NCBI GenBank assembly: GCA_024114885.1 | Contig: CP099420.1 | Coordinates: forward strand, 2,356,001-2,420,000 | DNA length: 64,000 nt | Source: Septoria linicola | Taxonomy: Eukaryota > Ascomycota > Dothideomycetes > Mycosphaerellales > Mycosphaerellaceae | Direction: 5' to 3' | Shown: positions 1 through 13,447 of the stretch, in pieces | How the letters are laid out: the number at the start of each line of letters is the position of its first letter | How positions within the stretch are numbered: the first letter of the stretch is position 1 | Made by a program: the position numbers and the translations under genes | The notes under the pieces: model-generated | The model's database searches: none | Told to the model about the DNA's origin: nothing | What the model saw: only the letters and a program-made list of their open reading frames with translations

Positions 1-2026
1 ACCTTAGCTAGCCTCTTTATAAAGAATATATAGCTAAGATAGGTAATACTATAGGTTTAAAGCTACCGAAGACAGCTAACGTAACGTATACCCTCTACTA
101 GCGTATTATTTAGATAGGTAGTATAGCCGATCTCTAAGCCCTTATTACCTAGAATACTTAAAACCGGACGTAGTTTAAGCTAGAAGCGAATACTTTCTTT
201 CCTAAGCCTATAGAGCGTACTCGTTACGGTAAGAAAGGTACTAATACTTAGGAACTAGAGGACGATATTAACGCCCTAATACGTAAGATAGGTAGAAGCT
301 ACCTTAGACCCTTTTAGTTCTCTACGACCGAGGTAGACTTGAAGGTTACTTCTAACGTCTATTAGAAGGCTTAGGAGCTCTTAGACTACGATAATAATAA
401 GGATACCTAGACCGATTATAGCTTCCTCTTTTATTCTCCTTCTACTAGGGGCCTATTTTAGATCCTAGACTCTTTACTCGAAGGTATACGGTATAAGTTT
501 ATAGTATATCGATAGTATAACACGGCTGTTAGTTAGTATAGTTAGTCTCGCGGTATATAGTACTCGCTATCCTAATAGCTTCTCTACTAGTATCCCCTAC
601 TATAGCTATATTAGCTAGTTACTACTCTATATACGACTATTAAATACGTAGCCTACCTATCTACCGCCTTTTATATCTTCGACGATAAGGCAGGTTCTAA
701 CTACCCTAACGGCTTCTAGTATATCGCCTTAAATAAGAATATACTACTTAAGGAGAAGGGCCTTAATTAGGTTTAGTTTACGATCTCTCTAGACGATACT
801 AGTAATAGAGGACGACTTTTACTAACCTCTAACGCGGTTAGTAATAGGCTCTTCGACCCTAAGGAGGTAAAGTAGCTAGCGAGGCGTATTATCGCTAATA
901 AGTAAAGCTATAGTATAGGCTTCGTCGAGACTATACCTCTAGTAATTACTAACGAAATAAAAGCTAATCTTAAGCTTAGTTAGAAGAACCCTTATACTAA
1001 AGTAGGCTCGCTAGTTATTTCGTACCCCTACCTCCCTTAGCGGTATACTCGTATAGACGAAGAGTATCGTATAATTCTAATAGTGTTCCTAGCCTATCCT
1101 AATAGTCAAGTATTAGATAAGTTACCTAATAGTAATCGTATTAACGTTTCTACGGTCTATAGCGTATATCTCTATCGCGAGCGAATACTCTTTATAGCTT
1201 TAGGCACTATATACTCTATACGAGTAATAAAACCTTTTACTACTAAGGTACTTCTAACTAGCCTAAGCCCGATTTCTAATACCTTAGTAGGCCGAGTTCT
1301 ATAGGCGGATTAGGTAGTAAGTATAGAGATAAAGAAGCTCTTTAGTATAAGTAAGGAGGAGTTTAAGGCCTATATAGCTAAATAGTGGACTACGGCTAAA
1401 GCTTAATTCGATACTACCTACGCTACGGCTATAGATATTAAAGAGTATATGTTTAGCGAAGCTAGCTTTATAAGCGTAGATAGTAACTTAGAAGTACTAG
1501 TATCGAAGAAGAGAGAGGCTATTCCTAAAGAGATCTCTAAGAATATAGTAGAAGAGTAGCGTCTAGCGAATAATAATCGGATCTAAGAAAGTGTTTTTAG
1601 TAGTTATCGTTAGAAAAGGTAACTATTTAATAGGCCTCTAATTAAAAGTTTAATAGACTTTAATAGAAAAGCTAGCTAGTTTTAAGCAATTCTAAGTAAG
1701 ATCTACGAGTAGTTAGGTGTCTAGTTAGATACTAAGGAAGGGAGGATTAGTAAGGTAAAGGCCTACCTATATACCGTGCTTAGCACTTTTAGTATAAAAG
1801 TAAGGTAGTATCTCGTTTCTAAGATAGAAATGTTTACTCTACTTAATTAATTTAATGTCCTACGGTCCTAGTATATAGCTCTTAGTCCTAGAGCTACTAT
1901 TTTAAGCTCGTTACTACTGTTTAATTAACGTATTACAAGACTATTACTCTCCGAACAGGTCTTGTTCTATAGCGACTACTCTTATACCTACCTAGGGGGT
2001 TAGTGTTAGAGTAGTTATTATCTATT
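1..2026. repeat. Unidentified RIP-degraded repeat
   Basis: CA/TG-depleted sequence with no recognisable domain in any frame. It lies left of the point (about 2,027) where similarity to the Gypsy family begins, so it interrupts or replaces the expected 3' part of the older Gypsy copy. Between about 1,840 and 2,010 several CA and TG dinucleotides survive, so this short piece may be lower-copy sequence or a junction. I cannot assign an element class. Confidence 0.5.
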
Positions 2027-2518
2027 ACTACTAACTTCTTTAAAAGAACCTTTAATCGTAGGTTCTTTATTAATAGTAAGACTATATCGCTAACCTTATA
2101 TTTCTTAGCCTAATACCTATTATTAAAGTACCTAGCCTACGCCTTACTTACTTCTCGCTAGCGTTTACTTAGCGTCTTATAGTTCTTCTTTAATCTTTCT
2201 ATAGCTTCCTTAGTAGCTAGTATCTCTCTTTTAGGAAGTACGTCTTAAGCCTCTTACCTACTCGTTACTAGCTCTAGATTAAAACTATATAGCGCTATAA
2301 ATAGTAATATCTTTAGTATCGTATACGTACTATTATTATATACGAACTCGGCTTATACTAATAAGTCTACCTAGTTATCTTACTACTCTATATAGTAGAT
2401 ACGTAGATAAGTCTTAAGCGTCTAATTCGCTCTTTTAGTTTACTTATCTATTTATAGATAGAACGCTATACTTAGCTTATACTTTATATACGCCTCGTAG
2501 TAGAAGTTAGACTAAAAC
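2027..2518 (-). mobile_element. Left piece of older Gypsy copy (integrase side)
   Basis: This piece matches about 4,545-5,033 closely, the part of the nested Gypsy copy just downstream of the integrase region on the minus strand. It stops exactly at the left LTR of the nested element, ending in AAAAC. The same older copy resumes at 9,239 after the duplicated AAAAC. The 3' LTR expected further left is not present before unrelated repeat begins at about 2,026, so the older copy is truncated there. It is heavily RIP-mutated and cannot code. Confidence 0.75.
2514..2518. repeat. 5-bp target duplication, left copy (pair at 9,234-9,238)
   Basis: AAAAC stands directly left of the nested element and again directly right of it at 9,234-9,238. 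In the uninterrupted copy the same site reads AGAAC (5,029-5,033). This agrees with a 5-bp staggered integrase cut typical of Gypsy elements. Confidence 0.8.
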
Positions 2519-2689
2519 TATAAAAGAGGTATATAGTAATATATAGAGCGCTCTCCTAATAAGACTATTAGGATATCGTAAGACTAATTCTTACCTCCTT
2601 TCGGATATATACGCGTACTATAGTTATACTATACGCTAGCCTACGAGCCTAAGGCAGGTCTTAGCCTTTAACCTTACCTAGCTCTTATA
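2519..2689 (-). repeat. Gypsy LTR (3' LTR of nested copy)
   Basis: This 171-bp repeat is nearly identical to 9,063-9,233 and 13,276-13,447. It begins TATAAAAGAG and ends GCTCTTATA, which form a short inverted terminal match. AAAAC precedes it directly and is repeated right after the 9,063-9,233 copy. Confidence 0.85.
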
Positions 2690-4500
2690 ACTATCTCCTC
2701 TCTCTAAGAGAGCTACCCTTAGCGACACTCTTACTTAATAGGTTATATTCTAGGCTACCTATTTAGTCTTTATAATATACTTTATATATTCTACGCTTGT
2801 CGCGTCTCTAATACGTTATACCTATAGACCTTTAGCGTATTACGTAAATACGCGCTACGAAGTAAAGGGTTACTATATATATTTACGTTTACGTAGTAAT
2901 ATAATCTCTACTATAGCGACTACGTCGCTAGGCTCGAGTATATTCTTTAAAAACTCTTCTAACTCTCTCTTAGACTTTCTTTCTACGTATATAATATTTT
3001 CTATATCCTTAGTAAGCTAGTATCTCTATACGATTACTATACTACGAACGTAAGTATAATACTACTAAAGCGTACTCGAGTCGTAGTCTTAAACTGCCTA
3101 CTACGTACTATCGACGATATTAGAGGCTATAGAGATATCGAGATCTACCTCTACTATATTAAGTATACTTACGATAGTACGGATCTTTAAATACTCCTTA
3201 ACTACGCTTTACCTACTAACGGACTACGTATAGACGACGAGCCTACGTATAACGGAGTAATAAAGCCTAGTTAGAAGGTTAAGTATTAGCGCTATAAGTA
3301 CTAATACTACGCCTATAAGAGGATTACTAATAGAAACCTTAAATAGTAGGCGCGCTACGTACTATACTACTATACGTAGCTAGAGACTCTCTCTAAGAGC
3401 GTATATAAAGAGTAGGTAAAGCGCTACCTAAAGGCCCTCTATATCTCTATTAAGACTACTAAGAGGGTCTTTACTAGTAATAAGGGTAAAGCTATTAATA
3501 GCTAGGATACGCTATATAAGGCGAGCGTACTCGGCTTACTACTAGCTAGCGCGATGTCTATCGCTAGTCTAGTAGAGACCTAGCGCTAGTCTAACTTTAT
3601 AGTAGCTATATTTAAGCTATAGTACGAGATATACCTACTTTTCCTATACGATCCTTATACGATACTAATACTCTTCGTAGACTAACTATATAGTAGGCGC
3701 CTCTAGCGACGCCCTAGACGCTACTATAGAGGTAGCCTACTCTAAGAGTAGTAACTAGGAGGAGAGTAAGCTCTTAGAGAACATAGTATCCGACGAGGAG
3801 GTAGAGGTAGAAGAGGATAAGGGTAAGGACGTAGAGGGCGTCGATAGTAGTAGAAACGCTAGCGATAACGCGCTCTCTATAGACGATAAATAAGCGTTTC
3901 GCTCGCTACCTATCTACGCCCCTTATACTCCGCTCGCGCCTATATAGGCTATAGTTAGATTCTTGCTTCTTACCTATAGATACTATACGACCTACTTAGT
4001 AGGCGTATATAAATAATATAGTTTACGCTTCGATATATCCTAAATACCTTAGTAATTTTCTTACTCTCTTAAATTTAAAGTTTGTCTCTATATATAGGTT
4101 TAGCGCTTAGTACTTAGTATTACTATATTAGTGCCTTAGCGTATTAGTACCTTAGCGTATTAGTACCTTAGCGTATTAGTGCCTTAGCGCTTCTATCTTA
4201 CTATACGCTCGCTTACGCGCTACGCTTCGAATACGTCTAGTACTATATAGCTACTAATATATTCTTTAGGTTCCTACTAGTCGTACTCTTTAGGCTAGCC
4301 CTACTAGCGGATTAAGTACTAGCGTACGCTCTTCCTTACTCGAGTTCTAAGGATCTTCTTAACTTCCTATTTACCCTAGTAGTCCGCGAGTAGTATACTC
4401 TCTACCTACGTCTCGCTACCCTTCTAAGGTTCTAGAAGCGATATATAAAATACGTTATAGATAAGAGCGTCTAGTAGTAGAGCTAAGTAGTACGCCTACT
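2690..4500. repeat. Unassigned part of the nested element
   Basis: CA/TG-depleted sequence between the left LTR and the part shared with the older Gypsy copy. It may be the 3' end of the Gypsy element, such as a chromodomain and untranslated region, or a further insertion. Around 3,780-3,890 the plus strand is rich in GAN codons like an acidic coding stretch, but stops prevent assignment. Confidence 0.4.
4126..4189. repeat. 16-bp tandem repeat, four units
   Basis: Four head-to-tail copies of a 16-bp unit of the form TATTAGTRCCTTAGCG occur inside the nested Gypsy element. The outer two units keep TG where the inner two have TA, so the units differ only at a RIP-type site. Confidence 0.9.
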
Positions 4501-7500
4501 TCTCTACTACGTTAATTACCTTAAAAGGCCTAGTAAACTTATCTACTAACTTCTTCGAAAGGACCTTTAATTATAGGTTCTTTATTAATAGTAAGACTAT
4601 ATCGCCGACCTTATATTTCTTAGCCTAATACCTATTATTAAAGTACCTAGCCTACGCCTCGCTTACTTCTCGCTAGCGTTTACTTAGCGTCTTATAGTTC
4701 TTCTTTAATCTTTCTATAGCTTCCTTAGTAGCTAGTACCTCTCTTTTAGAAAGCGCGCTCTAAGCTTCTCGCCTACTCGTTACTAGCTCTAGATTAAAAC
4801 TATATAGTACTATAAATAGTAACATTTTTAATATCGTATATATACTATTATTATATACGAACTCGGCTTATACTAATAGGTCTACCTAGTTATCTTACTA
4901 CTCTATATAGTAGATACGTAGGTAAGTCTTAAGTATCTAATTCGCTCTTTCGGTTTACCTATCCGTTTACGGATAGAACGCTATACTTAGCTTATGCTTT
5001 ATATACGCCTCGTAGTAGAAGTTAGACTAGAACTAACTTATAAATACAGACCCTCTATCGCTAATAATACTCGTAGGTATACTATAATACCTAATTACTT
5101 CTAATATTAAGACTCTTATAAGGTTACTACTAGTATACCTCTTCGTAGTTAGTATAAAGATAACTATTTTCGTATATCGGTCGATAATAACTAGAATCGT
5201 ATCGTATACGTATACTCCTTACTTACTTAATAGAAGGTCTATAATAAAATCCTAAGTTAATTCTTAGAACGGACGATCTAGTATAGGTAGCGTAGTTAGC
5301 TCGCTATATAGTCGATAGCGACGCGCCTTTACCTTTTAGTAACTCCTATAGGACTCTACGTATTATACGATATCCTTAGTTATCTCTAGCTACTAGTACT
5401 TCCTTCGTACTAGCGAGATAGTCTTGTCCTTACTAAAATAGCCTATAAGAGTATTATCGTAGTATATACGAATTACCTACGTTTATAAGGCGTAGTCCTT
5501 AGGTACGTATAGTAAATCGTCTATCTAGAGGTTTCTCTCTCTTATAGTATATTACTCGAACCGGCTACTATTACTTGTCGCTTACGAGTATACTACGCTT
5601 ATACTTAGCTTAGCCTATACTAGCGCGCGAGTATAGCTAAGGATCAAGTCTAAGACATTTACGTATAGCTCTTCGCTCTTAGTAATTATACCTACTACTC
5701 GTATAGGCGTTAAAAACTACTACTATAGGTTAGAGTTAGTACTTCTTTTTATCGAAGAATACTATTCCTTATAAGTCGTATAGATACGAGCTATAAGCGG
5801 TCCGCCTACGTCTCTCGTACTCTAGTTATCCTATAGCTATAACTTAGTCTATAGGGTAGGTAGTAGGTTAGTTATCTCTACTACCTCCTTAGCGTAATCG
5901 CTACGCCTTAATAGCGCGTCGGCTAGGTTTCGCTTATCTACCTAGTACGTTATAACGAAGTCGAATAGAGCTAGGAATATAGCTTAATAGGCCTACCTAC
6001 TAGTTAACTTCTTTACGCCTATAAACCTATAAAGGTTAGTATAGTCGACTAGTACGTCGATTATATATAGAGCGCCTTCGAGGTACGGCCTCTACGCTTT
6101 AAAAGCCTCGACTACTATAAGAAGCTCCTTATTATATACCTTATAATTATACTCTATAGTAATTATCTTCCTAGATATAAATATAATAGAGTACTATTTA
6201 GACTCGAAGAGTTAGCTAAGGATTATAGTAATTACGTAATTAGAGGCGTCGCTCTCGACTCGTAGCCTAAGCGTAGGGTTAAAGTACCTTAGTAGTAGTA
6301 CTATAGAAAAACGCTTTTTTAACTTAGTAAACGCCTACTCCTCTCGTACGGTCTACTTAAGTAGGCCTAGCTTCTTACCTACTATAGCGCTCTTAGATAA
6401 CGCTATAAGTAGAGATACTACTCTAGAGTATTTAAAAATAAAACGCTAGTAGAAGTTAGTAAACCTAAGAAAGGATTAAACCTCTACGAGCGTTATAGGC
6501 GTTAGCTACGCCGCGATTACGTCTATCCTATATAGATCTATCGTAACCTCTCCGGTAGTTACTACGAAGCCTAGGAAATCGACTTCCTTCTACTAGAATT
6601 TGTACTTTACTCTTTAAGTATAGAGCCTAAACTTCTAGAGACGCGTAAGTACGTTATATATATCGCGCACGTAGTTCGCGTAGCTCTTACTATAGATAAG
6701 GATATTATTAAGGTATACTACGTAGTACGTATTAACTAAACCTACTAAAGTATAGTTAATATACGCCTAGAACGTAGCTAGAGCGTTAGTTAGGCTAAAT
6801 AGTATTACCTTATACTAAAAGTAGCCGTAGCGCGTATAGAACGTAGTCTTCTAGTAGTCGCTAGGCTTGATACGAATCCGATAGTATATATCTATAAGAT
6901 CTAGGGTCGTAAACTATATAGCTCCTATAAGCCTATCTAGCGTTTTACTAATTAGGAGAAGTAGGTACCTATTCTTAATAGTAATTTCGTTTAACCCTTA
7001 GTAGTCGATATATAGCCTTAGTTTACTATCTTTCTTTAATATAAATAGGATAGGCGTACCTACCTCGCTAACGCTATACTTAATCTAATCGTACTTAAGA
7101 CCTATAGTAAGGTATTTCTTTAATTCCTCTAGCTCCTTACCTAACTAGTAATATAGTAGCCTAAAGAGTAGAACGGTACCTAGACGTAGCTTAATTATAT
7201 ACTCTATACTATCTACTAGCTTACTCCTTATCTCTTCTATCGAGTTTAGAACGTCGAAGAACTATTAGAACTTAGAGGGAAGAGGGTTAAGCTCTTCGCC
7301 TTCGCCTATCTTACTTATTACTACTATATATATAGTTAGTATATACTTTAAGTCCTTGAAAAACTTATAGGCTTCTCTAACCTTAACGTTTTTAAAAGTA
7401 TCGCTATAGGTCTATTTATCTAAGCTGCTATCGACTCGTATACGATAAGTACGCCTCTATAGTCGACCTAAGATTATATTAGAGGTTAGTATATCGTAGG

Positions 7501-9062
7501 TATAAAAGATTACGCCTACTATACGCTCTACTCCTATAGAGTCTACGAGCCGTACGCGTATATAGTATACGCTATAATAATACCCTAATTCTCTAGTAAA
7601 CGAGGTAGCTAGGAGTAAGGCGGTATTAGTTCGAGCTATAATACTATATTATAAGATAAAGGATCTTAATACTACGTTAATATTAGTAGTATTATTAAGG
7701 AGGAATTAGGCTAGCTTAAGCCTATCCTACGCCTCGACTATACCCTCTAGGTAAGTCGTATTTACGACTTATATAGAGAGGTATATATCGCTACTAAGCT
7801 CGGTATCTAGAGGTCGTAGTCCTTCTCTAATACCTTCTCTTTTTTTAGCGTCTCTATAGTAACCTTACGTACTAACGGCTTCTTACTATCGTCTTAGGCG
7901 CTTTAGTTAAAGTAGATAGAATTAGTACTAATATACCTCTTCTACTTATAGCTATAGTATTCTAAATACTTATAGCCTATAATAGAGTAAGTAGAATCTT
8001 TATCGCTAGAGCGACGCGTATTATTCCCTCCTAGACTATTATCTCGCTTACGTATAGGAGTATCGCTTCCTATACGCTTACGCTTCGAGTATATATCGCG
8101 CTCGTAGTCTCTATTACTCTAGCTTCTACCCTAGTTATACTATATAGGAATTACTCTATTAGCTTACTCTAGGCGCCTTACTAACGTAACTAAATTAGCG
8201 CGCTTACTAGGCACGGTATAATTCTTAATAATCTCTTGTCGAAGCGCTAGCTTTAACTTTATAAGAAGCTAGCGTACTAGCTACGCTTCGGTATAGTCGC
8301 CTAGTTAAGACTCTAAGTAGCCTAGCTTTATAGTAAACTAACGTACCTCTTAGCTCTTACCCTATTAAGCCTTCTTATACTCGACTATTATAAGGATCGT
8401 ATAATTCGCCTAATCTCTAATAACGTCGTAGATAAAACGCTTAAACTTAGTCTAAGTATAGTCTAGAGGTATTACCTTAGAGTATTTATTATACTAGGTC
8501 TCTTACGGCTCGCCTACGAGCTATATAATACTATATAGGACCTTTGAATCTTCTATACTAAACTCTTATAGACTATTAAGGAAGATTACTTCGAGACTAT
8601 AAATAAACTCTCTCGCCTCTCGGACTATCTCGCTCTTAAAGATATAAGGTTCTCTAACTTTAAGACCTTTATATCGCGTATATAATACGCTATCGTAAAG
8701 TATACTACCTATAATACTAGTAGTAGCGTCGTCTTTAGGATCGCTAATATCGAGAGTACTAGAAGTAACTAAGAATAGAGATTCTAACTCTATAAGGAGC
8801 TAATTATTCTCTCGTTATAGAGCGCGTACCTCTAAGCGACGACGTAGTTCCTAGTTCTTAGTCTTAAGCTATATACGCTCTACCTACGTACTATCTTTAG
8901 TTATACTAGTAGACTCCTACTCCTAAACCTCGTTAGTATCTATAAGATTACCTTAATCGTCTACTTTGCCTATTACGAGCTCTAGCGGCGCCGTGTCTAC
9001 GTTACGTTAGGGAGCTATAGGCCTCTATAGATTACTATTCTCGAAAGAAGAAGAATTAGAAT

Positions 9063-9233
9063 TATAAAAAAGGTATATAGTAATATATAGAGCGCCCTCC
9101 TAATAAGACTATTAGGATATCGTAAGACTAATTCTTGCCTCCTTTCGGATATATACGCGTACTATAGTTATACTATACGCTAGCCTACGAGCCTAAGGCA
9201 GGTCTTAGCCTTTAACCTTACCTAGCTCTTATA
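9063..9233 (-). repeat. Gypsy LTR (5' LTR of nested copy)
   Basis: The second 171-bp LTR of the nested element. It is followed at 9,234 by AAAAC and then by sequence matching 5,034 onward, the interior of the same family. This placement shows that the LTR ends an insertion into another copy of the family. Confidence 0.85.
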
Positions 9234-9238
9234 AAAAC

Positions 9239-12200
9239 TAACTCGTAAATATAGACTCTCTATTACTAATAATACTTATAAGTATACTATAATACCTAAT
9301 TACTTCTAATATTAAGACTCTTATAAGGTTACTACTCGTATACCTCTTTATAGTTAGTACGAAGATAACTATCTTTATATATTAGTCGACGATAACTAGA
9401 ATCGTATTATATACGTATACTCCTCGCTTACTTAGTAGAAGGTCTATAATAAAATCTTAAGTTAATTCTTAGAATAGACGATCTAGTATAGGTAGCGTAG
9501 TTAGCTCGCTATATAGTCGATAGCGACGTGCCTTTACCTTCTAGTAACTCCTATAGGATTCTACGTATTATACGATATCCTTAGTTATCTCTAGCTACTA
9601 GTACTTCCTTCGTACTAGCGAGATAGTCTTATCCTTACTAAAATAGCTTATAAGGGTATTATCGTAATATATACGAATTACTTACGTCTATAAGGTATAG
9701 TCCTTAGATACGTATAGTAAATCGTCTACCTAGAGGTTTCTCTCTCTTATAGTATATTACTCGAACTAGCTACTATTACTTATCGCTTATAAGTATACTA
9801 CGCCTATACTTAGCTTAGCTTATACTAGCGCGCGAGTATATCTAAGGATTAAGTCTAAGATATTTACGTATAGCTCTTCGCTCTTAGCGATTATACCTAC
9901 TACTCGTATAGGCGTTAAGAACTACTACTATTATACTATAGGTTAGAGTTAGTACTTCTCTCTATTAAAGAATACTATTCTTTATAAGTCGTATAGATAC
10001 GAGCTACGAGTAGTCCGCCTACGTCTCTTATACTCTAATTATCCTATAGCTATAACTTAGTCTATAGAGTAGGTAGAAGGTTAGTTACCTCTACTACCTC
10101 CTATATATAATCGCTACGCCTCGATAGCGCGTTAGCTAGGTTTCGCTTACCTACCTAGTACGTTATAATAAAGTTAAATAAGGCTAGGAATATAGCCTAA
10201 TAAGCTTACCTACTAGTTAACTTCTTTACGCCTATAAACCTATAAAGGTTAGTATAGTCGACTAGTACGTCGATCGTATATAGAGCGCCTTCGAGGTATA
10301 GCCTCTATATTTTAAAAGCCTTAACTACTATAAGAAGCTCCTTATCGTATACCTCGTAATTATACTCTATAGTAATTATCTTCCTAAATATAAATATAAT
10401 AGAGTACTATTTAGACTCGAAGAGTTAGCTAAGGATTATAGTAATTACGTAATTAGAGACGTCGCTTTCGACTCGTAACCTAAGTGTAAGGTCGAAGTAC
10501 CTTAGTAGTAGTACTATAGAAAAACGCTTTTTTAACTTAGTAAACGCCTACTCCTCTCGTATAGTCTACTTAAGTAGGCCTAGCTTCTTACCTACTACGG
10601 CGCTCTTAGATAACGCTATAAGTAAAGACGCTACTCTAGAGTATTTAAAAATGAAACGCTAGTAGAAGTTAGTAAACCTAAGAAAGGATTAAACCTCTAT
10701 AAGCGTTATAGGCGTTAGCTACGCTACGATTACGTCTATCCTATATAGATCTATCGTAACCTCTCTAGTAGTTACTACGAAGCCTAGGAAATCGACTTCT
10801 TTCTACTAGAATTTATACTTCGCTCTTTAAGCGTAGAGTCTAAACTTCTAGAAGCGCGTAAGTACGTCGTATACGTCGCGTACGTAGTTCGCGCGGCTCT
10901 TACTATAGATAAGGATATTATTAAGGTATACTACGTAGCACGTATCGACTAATCCTACTAAAGTATAGTTAATATACGTCTAGAACGTAGCTAGAGCGTT
11001 AGTTAGGCTAAATAGTATTACCTTATACTAGAAGTAGCTATAGCGCGTATAGAACGTAGTCTTCTAGTAGTCGCTCGGCTTAATACGAATCCGATAGTAT
11101 ACGTCTATAAGGTCTAAGGTCGTAAACTATATAGCTCCTATAAGCCTATCTAGCGTCTTACTAATTAAGAGGAGTAGATACCTATTCTTAATAGTAATTT
11201 CGTTTAACTCTTAGTAGTCGATATATAGCCTTAGCTTACTATCTTTCTTTAGTACGAATAGGATAGGCGTACTCGCCTCGCTAAAGCTACGCTCGATCTA
11301 ATCGTACTTAAGGCCTATAGTAAGGTACTTCTTTAATTCCTCTAGCTCCTTACCTAACTAGTAATATAGCAGCCTAAAGAGTAGAACGGTACCTAGACGT
11401 AGCTTAATCGTATACTCTACGCTATCTACTAGCTTACTCCTTATCTCTTCTATCGAGTTTAGAATATCGAAGAACTATTAGAACTTAGAAGAAAGAAGGT
11501 TAAGCTCTTCGCCTTCGCCTATCTTACTTATTACTACTATATATATAGTTAGTATATACTTTAAGTCCTTAAAAAACTTATAGGCTTCCTTAACCTTAAC
11601 GTTTTTAAAAGTATCGCTATAAGTCTATTTATCTAAGCTACTATCGACTCGTATACGATAAATATACCTCTATAGCCGATCTAAGATTATATTAGAGGTT
11701 AGTATATTATAGATATAAAAGATTATACCTACTATACGCTCTACTTCTACGGAGTCTACGAGCTATACGCGTATATAGTATACGCTATAATAATATCTTA
11801 ATTCTCTAGTAAATAAGGTAGCTAGAGGTAAGGTAGTATTAGTTCGAGCTATAATACTATATTATAAGATAAAGGATCTTAATACTACGTTAATATTAGT
11901 AGTATTATTAAAAAGGAATTAGGCTAGCTTAAGCCTATCCTACGCCTCGACTACGCCTTCTAGGTAGGTCGTATTTACGACTTATACGAGAAGGTATATA
12001 TTACTACTAAGCTTAGTATCTAGAGGTCGTAGTCCTTCTCTAATACCTTCTCTTTTTTTAGCGTCTCTATAGTAACCTTACGTACTAACGGCTTCTTACT
12101 ATTATCTTAGACGCTTTAGTTAGAGTAGATAGAATTAGTACTAATATACCTCTTCTACTTATAGCTATAGTATTCTAAATACTTATAGCCTATAATAGAG

Positions 12201-13447
12201 CGAGTAGAACCTTTATCGCTAGAGCGACGCGTACTATTCCCTTCTAGACTATCGTCGTGTCTACGTATAGAAGCGTCGCTTCCTACGCGCTTATACTTCG
12301 AGTATATATCGCGCTTACGGTCTCTATTACTCTAGCTTCTACTCTAGTTATACTATATAGGAATTACTCTATTAGCTTACTCTAGGCGCCTTACTAACGT
12401 AACTAAATTAGCGCGCTTACTAGGTATAGTATAATTCTTAATAATCTCTTATCGAAGCGCTAGCTTTAACTTTATAAAGAGCTAGCGTACTAGCTACGCT
12501 TTAGTATAGTCGCCTAGTTAAGACTCTAAGTAGCCTAGCTCTATAGCGAACTAGCGTACTCCTTAGCTCTTACCCTATTAGGCCTTCTTATACTCGACCG
12601 TTACGAGGATCGTACGATTCGCCTAATCTCTAATAACGTTATAGATAAAGCGCTTGAACTTAGTCTAAGTATAGTCTAGAGGTATTACCTTAGAGTATTC
12701 GTTATACTAGGTCTCTTACGCCTCGCCTATAAGCTATATAATACTATATAGGACCTTCGAATCTTCTATACTAAACTCTTATAGACTATTAAAAAAGATT
12801 ACTTCGAGACTACGAATAAACTCTCTCGCCTCTTAGACTATCTCGCTCTTAAAAGTATAAGGTTCTCTAACTTTAGGACCTTTATATTACGTATACGATA
12901 CGCTATTATAAAGTATACTATCTATAATACTAGTAGTAGCGTCGTCTTTAAGATCGCTAATATCGAGAGTACTAGAAGTACTCGAGAATAGAGATTCTAA
13001 CTCTATAAGGAGCTAATTATTCTCTTATCGTAGAGCGCGTACCTTTAAGCGACGACGTAGTTCCTAGTTCTTAGCCTTAAGCTATATACGCTCTACCTAC
13101 GTACTATCTTCGGTTATACTAGTAGACTTCTACTCCTAAACCTTATTAGTATCTATAAAATTACCTTAATTATCTACTTCGCCTATTACGAGCTCTAGTA
13201 GCGCTATACCTACGTTATATTAGAGAGCTATAGGCCTCTATAGATTACTATTTTTAGAAGGAGAAGAATTAGAATTATAAAAGAAGTATATAGTAATATA
13301 TAGAGCGCTCTCTTAATAAGACTATTAGAATATCGTAAGACTAATTCTTACCTCCTTTCGGATATATACGCGTACTATAATTATACTATACGCTAAGCCT
13401 ACGAGCCTAAGACGGGTCTTAGCCTTTAACCTTACCTAGCTCTTATA
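9239..13447 (-). mobile_element. Right piece of older Gypsy copy
   Basis: This piece matches 5,034-9,233 along its whole length and ends in its own LTR (13,276-13,447). The mutated reverse transcriptase box recurs near 10,911-10,930 on the minus strand. With 2,027-2,518 it forms one older element into which the nested copy inserted at AAAAC. The two copies differ by many scattered C/T and G/A changes and a few small indels, so RIP hit them after or during divergence. No part can code. Confidence 0.82.
13276..13447 (-). repeat. Gypsy LTR (5' LTR of older copy)
   Basis: A 172-bp LTR, one base longer than the other two because of an extra A near 13,395, with several further transitions. Its divergence from the nested pair fits an older insertion. 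Confidence 0.82.

Larger units (their letters stand above)
2519..9233 (-). mobile_element. Nested Gypsy-type LTR retrotransposon
   Basis: A 6.7-kb element is bounded by two 171-bp direct repeats (2,519-2,689 and 9,063-9,233) that start and end in TA, as expected of TG...CA ends after RIP. It is flanked by the 5-bp duplication AAAAC (2,514-2,518 and 9,234-9,238). On the minus strand near 6,699-6,717 the mutated codons read YLNNIL, which is the reverse transcriptase YLDDIL box after G-to-A change in both Asp codons; this sets class and strand. Order on the minus strand is 5' LTR at the right, gag-like part (about 8,100-9,050), reverse transcriptase (about 6,500-7,200), integrase side (about 4,500-5,700), 3' LTR at the left. 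Many stops make it dead. The 2,690-4,500 part has no counterpart in the other copy. Confidence 0.85.

Noticed and set aside
1083..1304. 73-residue open frame within the RIP block
   Set aside because: It lies in CA/TG-depleted repeat, has no family motif, and one such frame in 26 kb is within chance.
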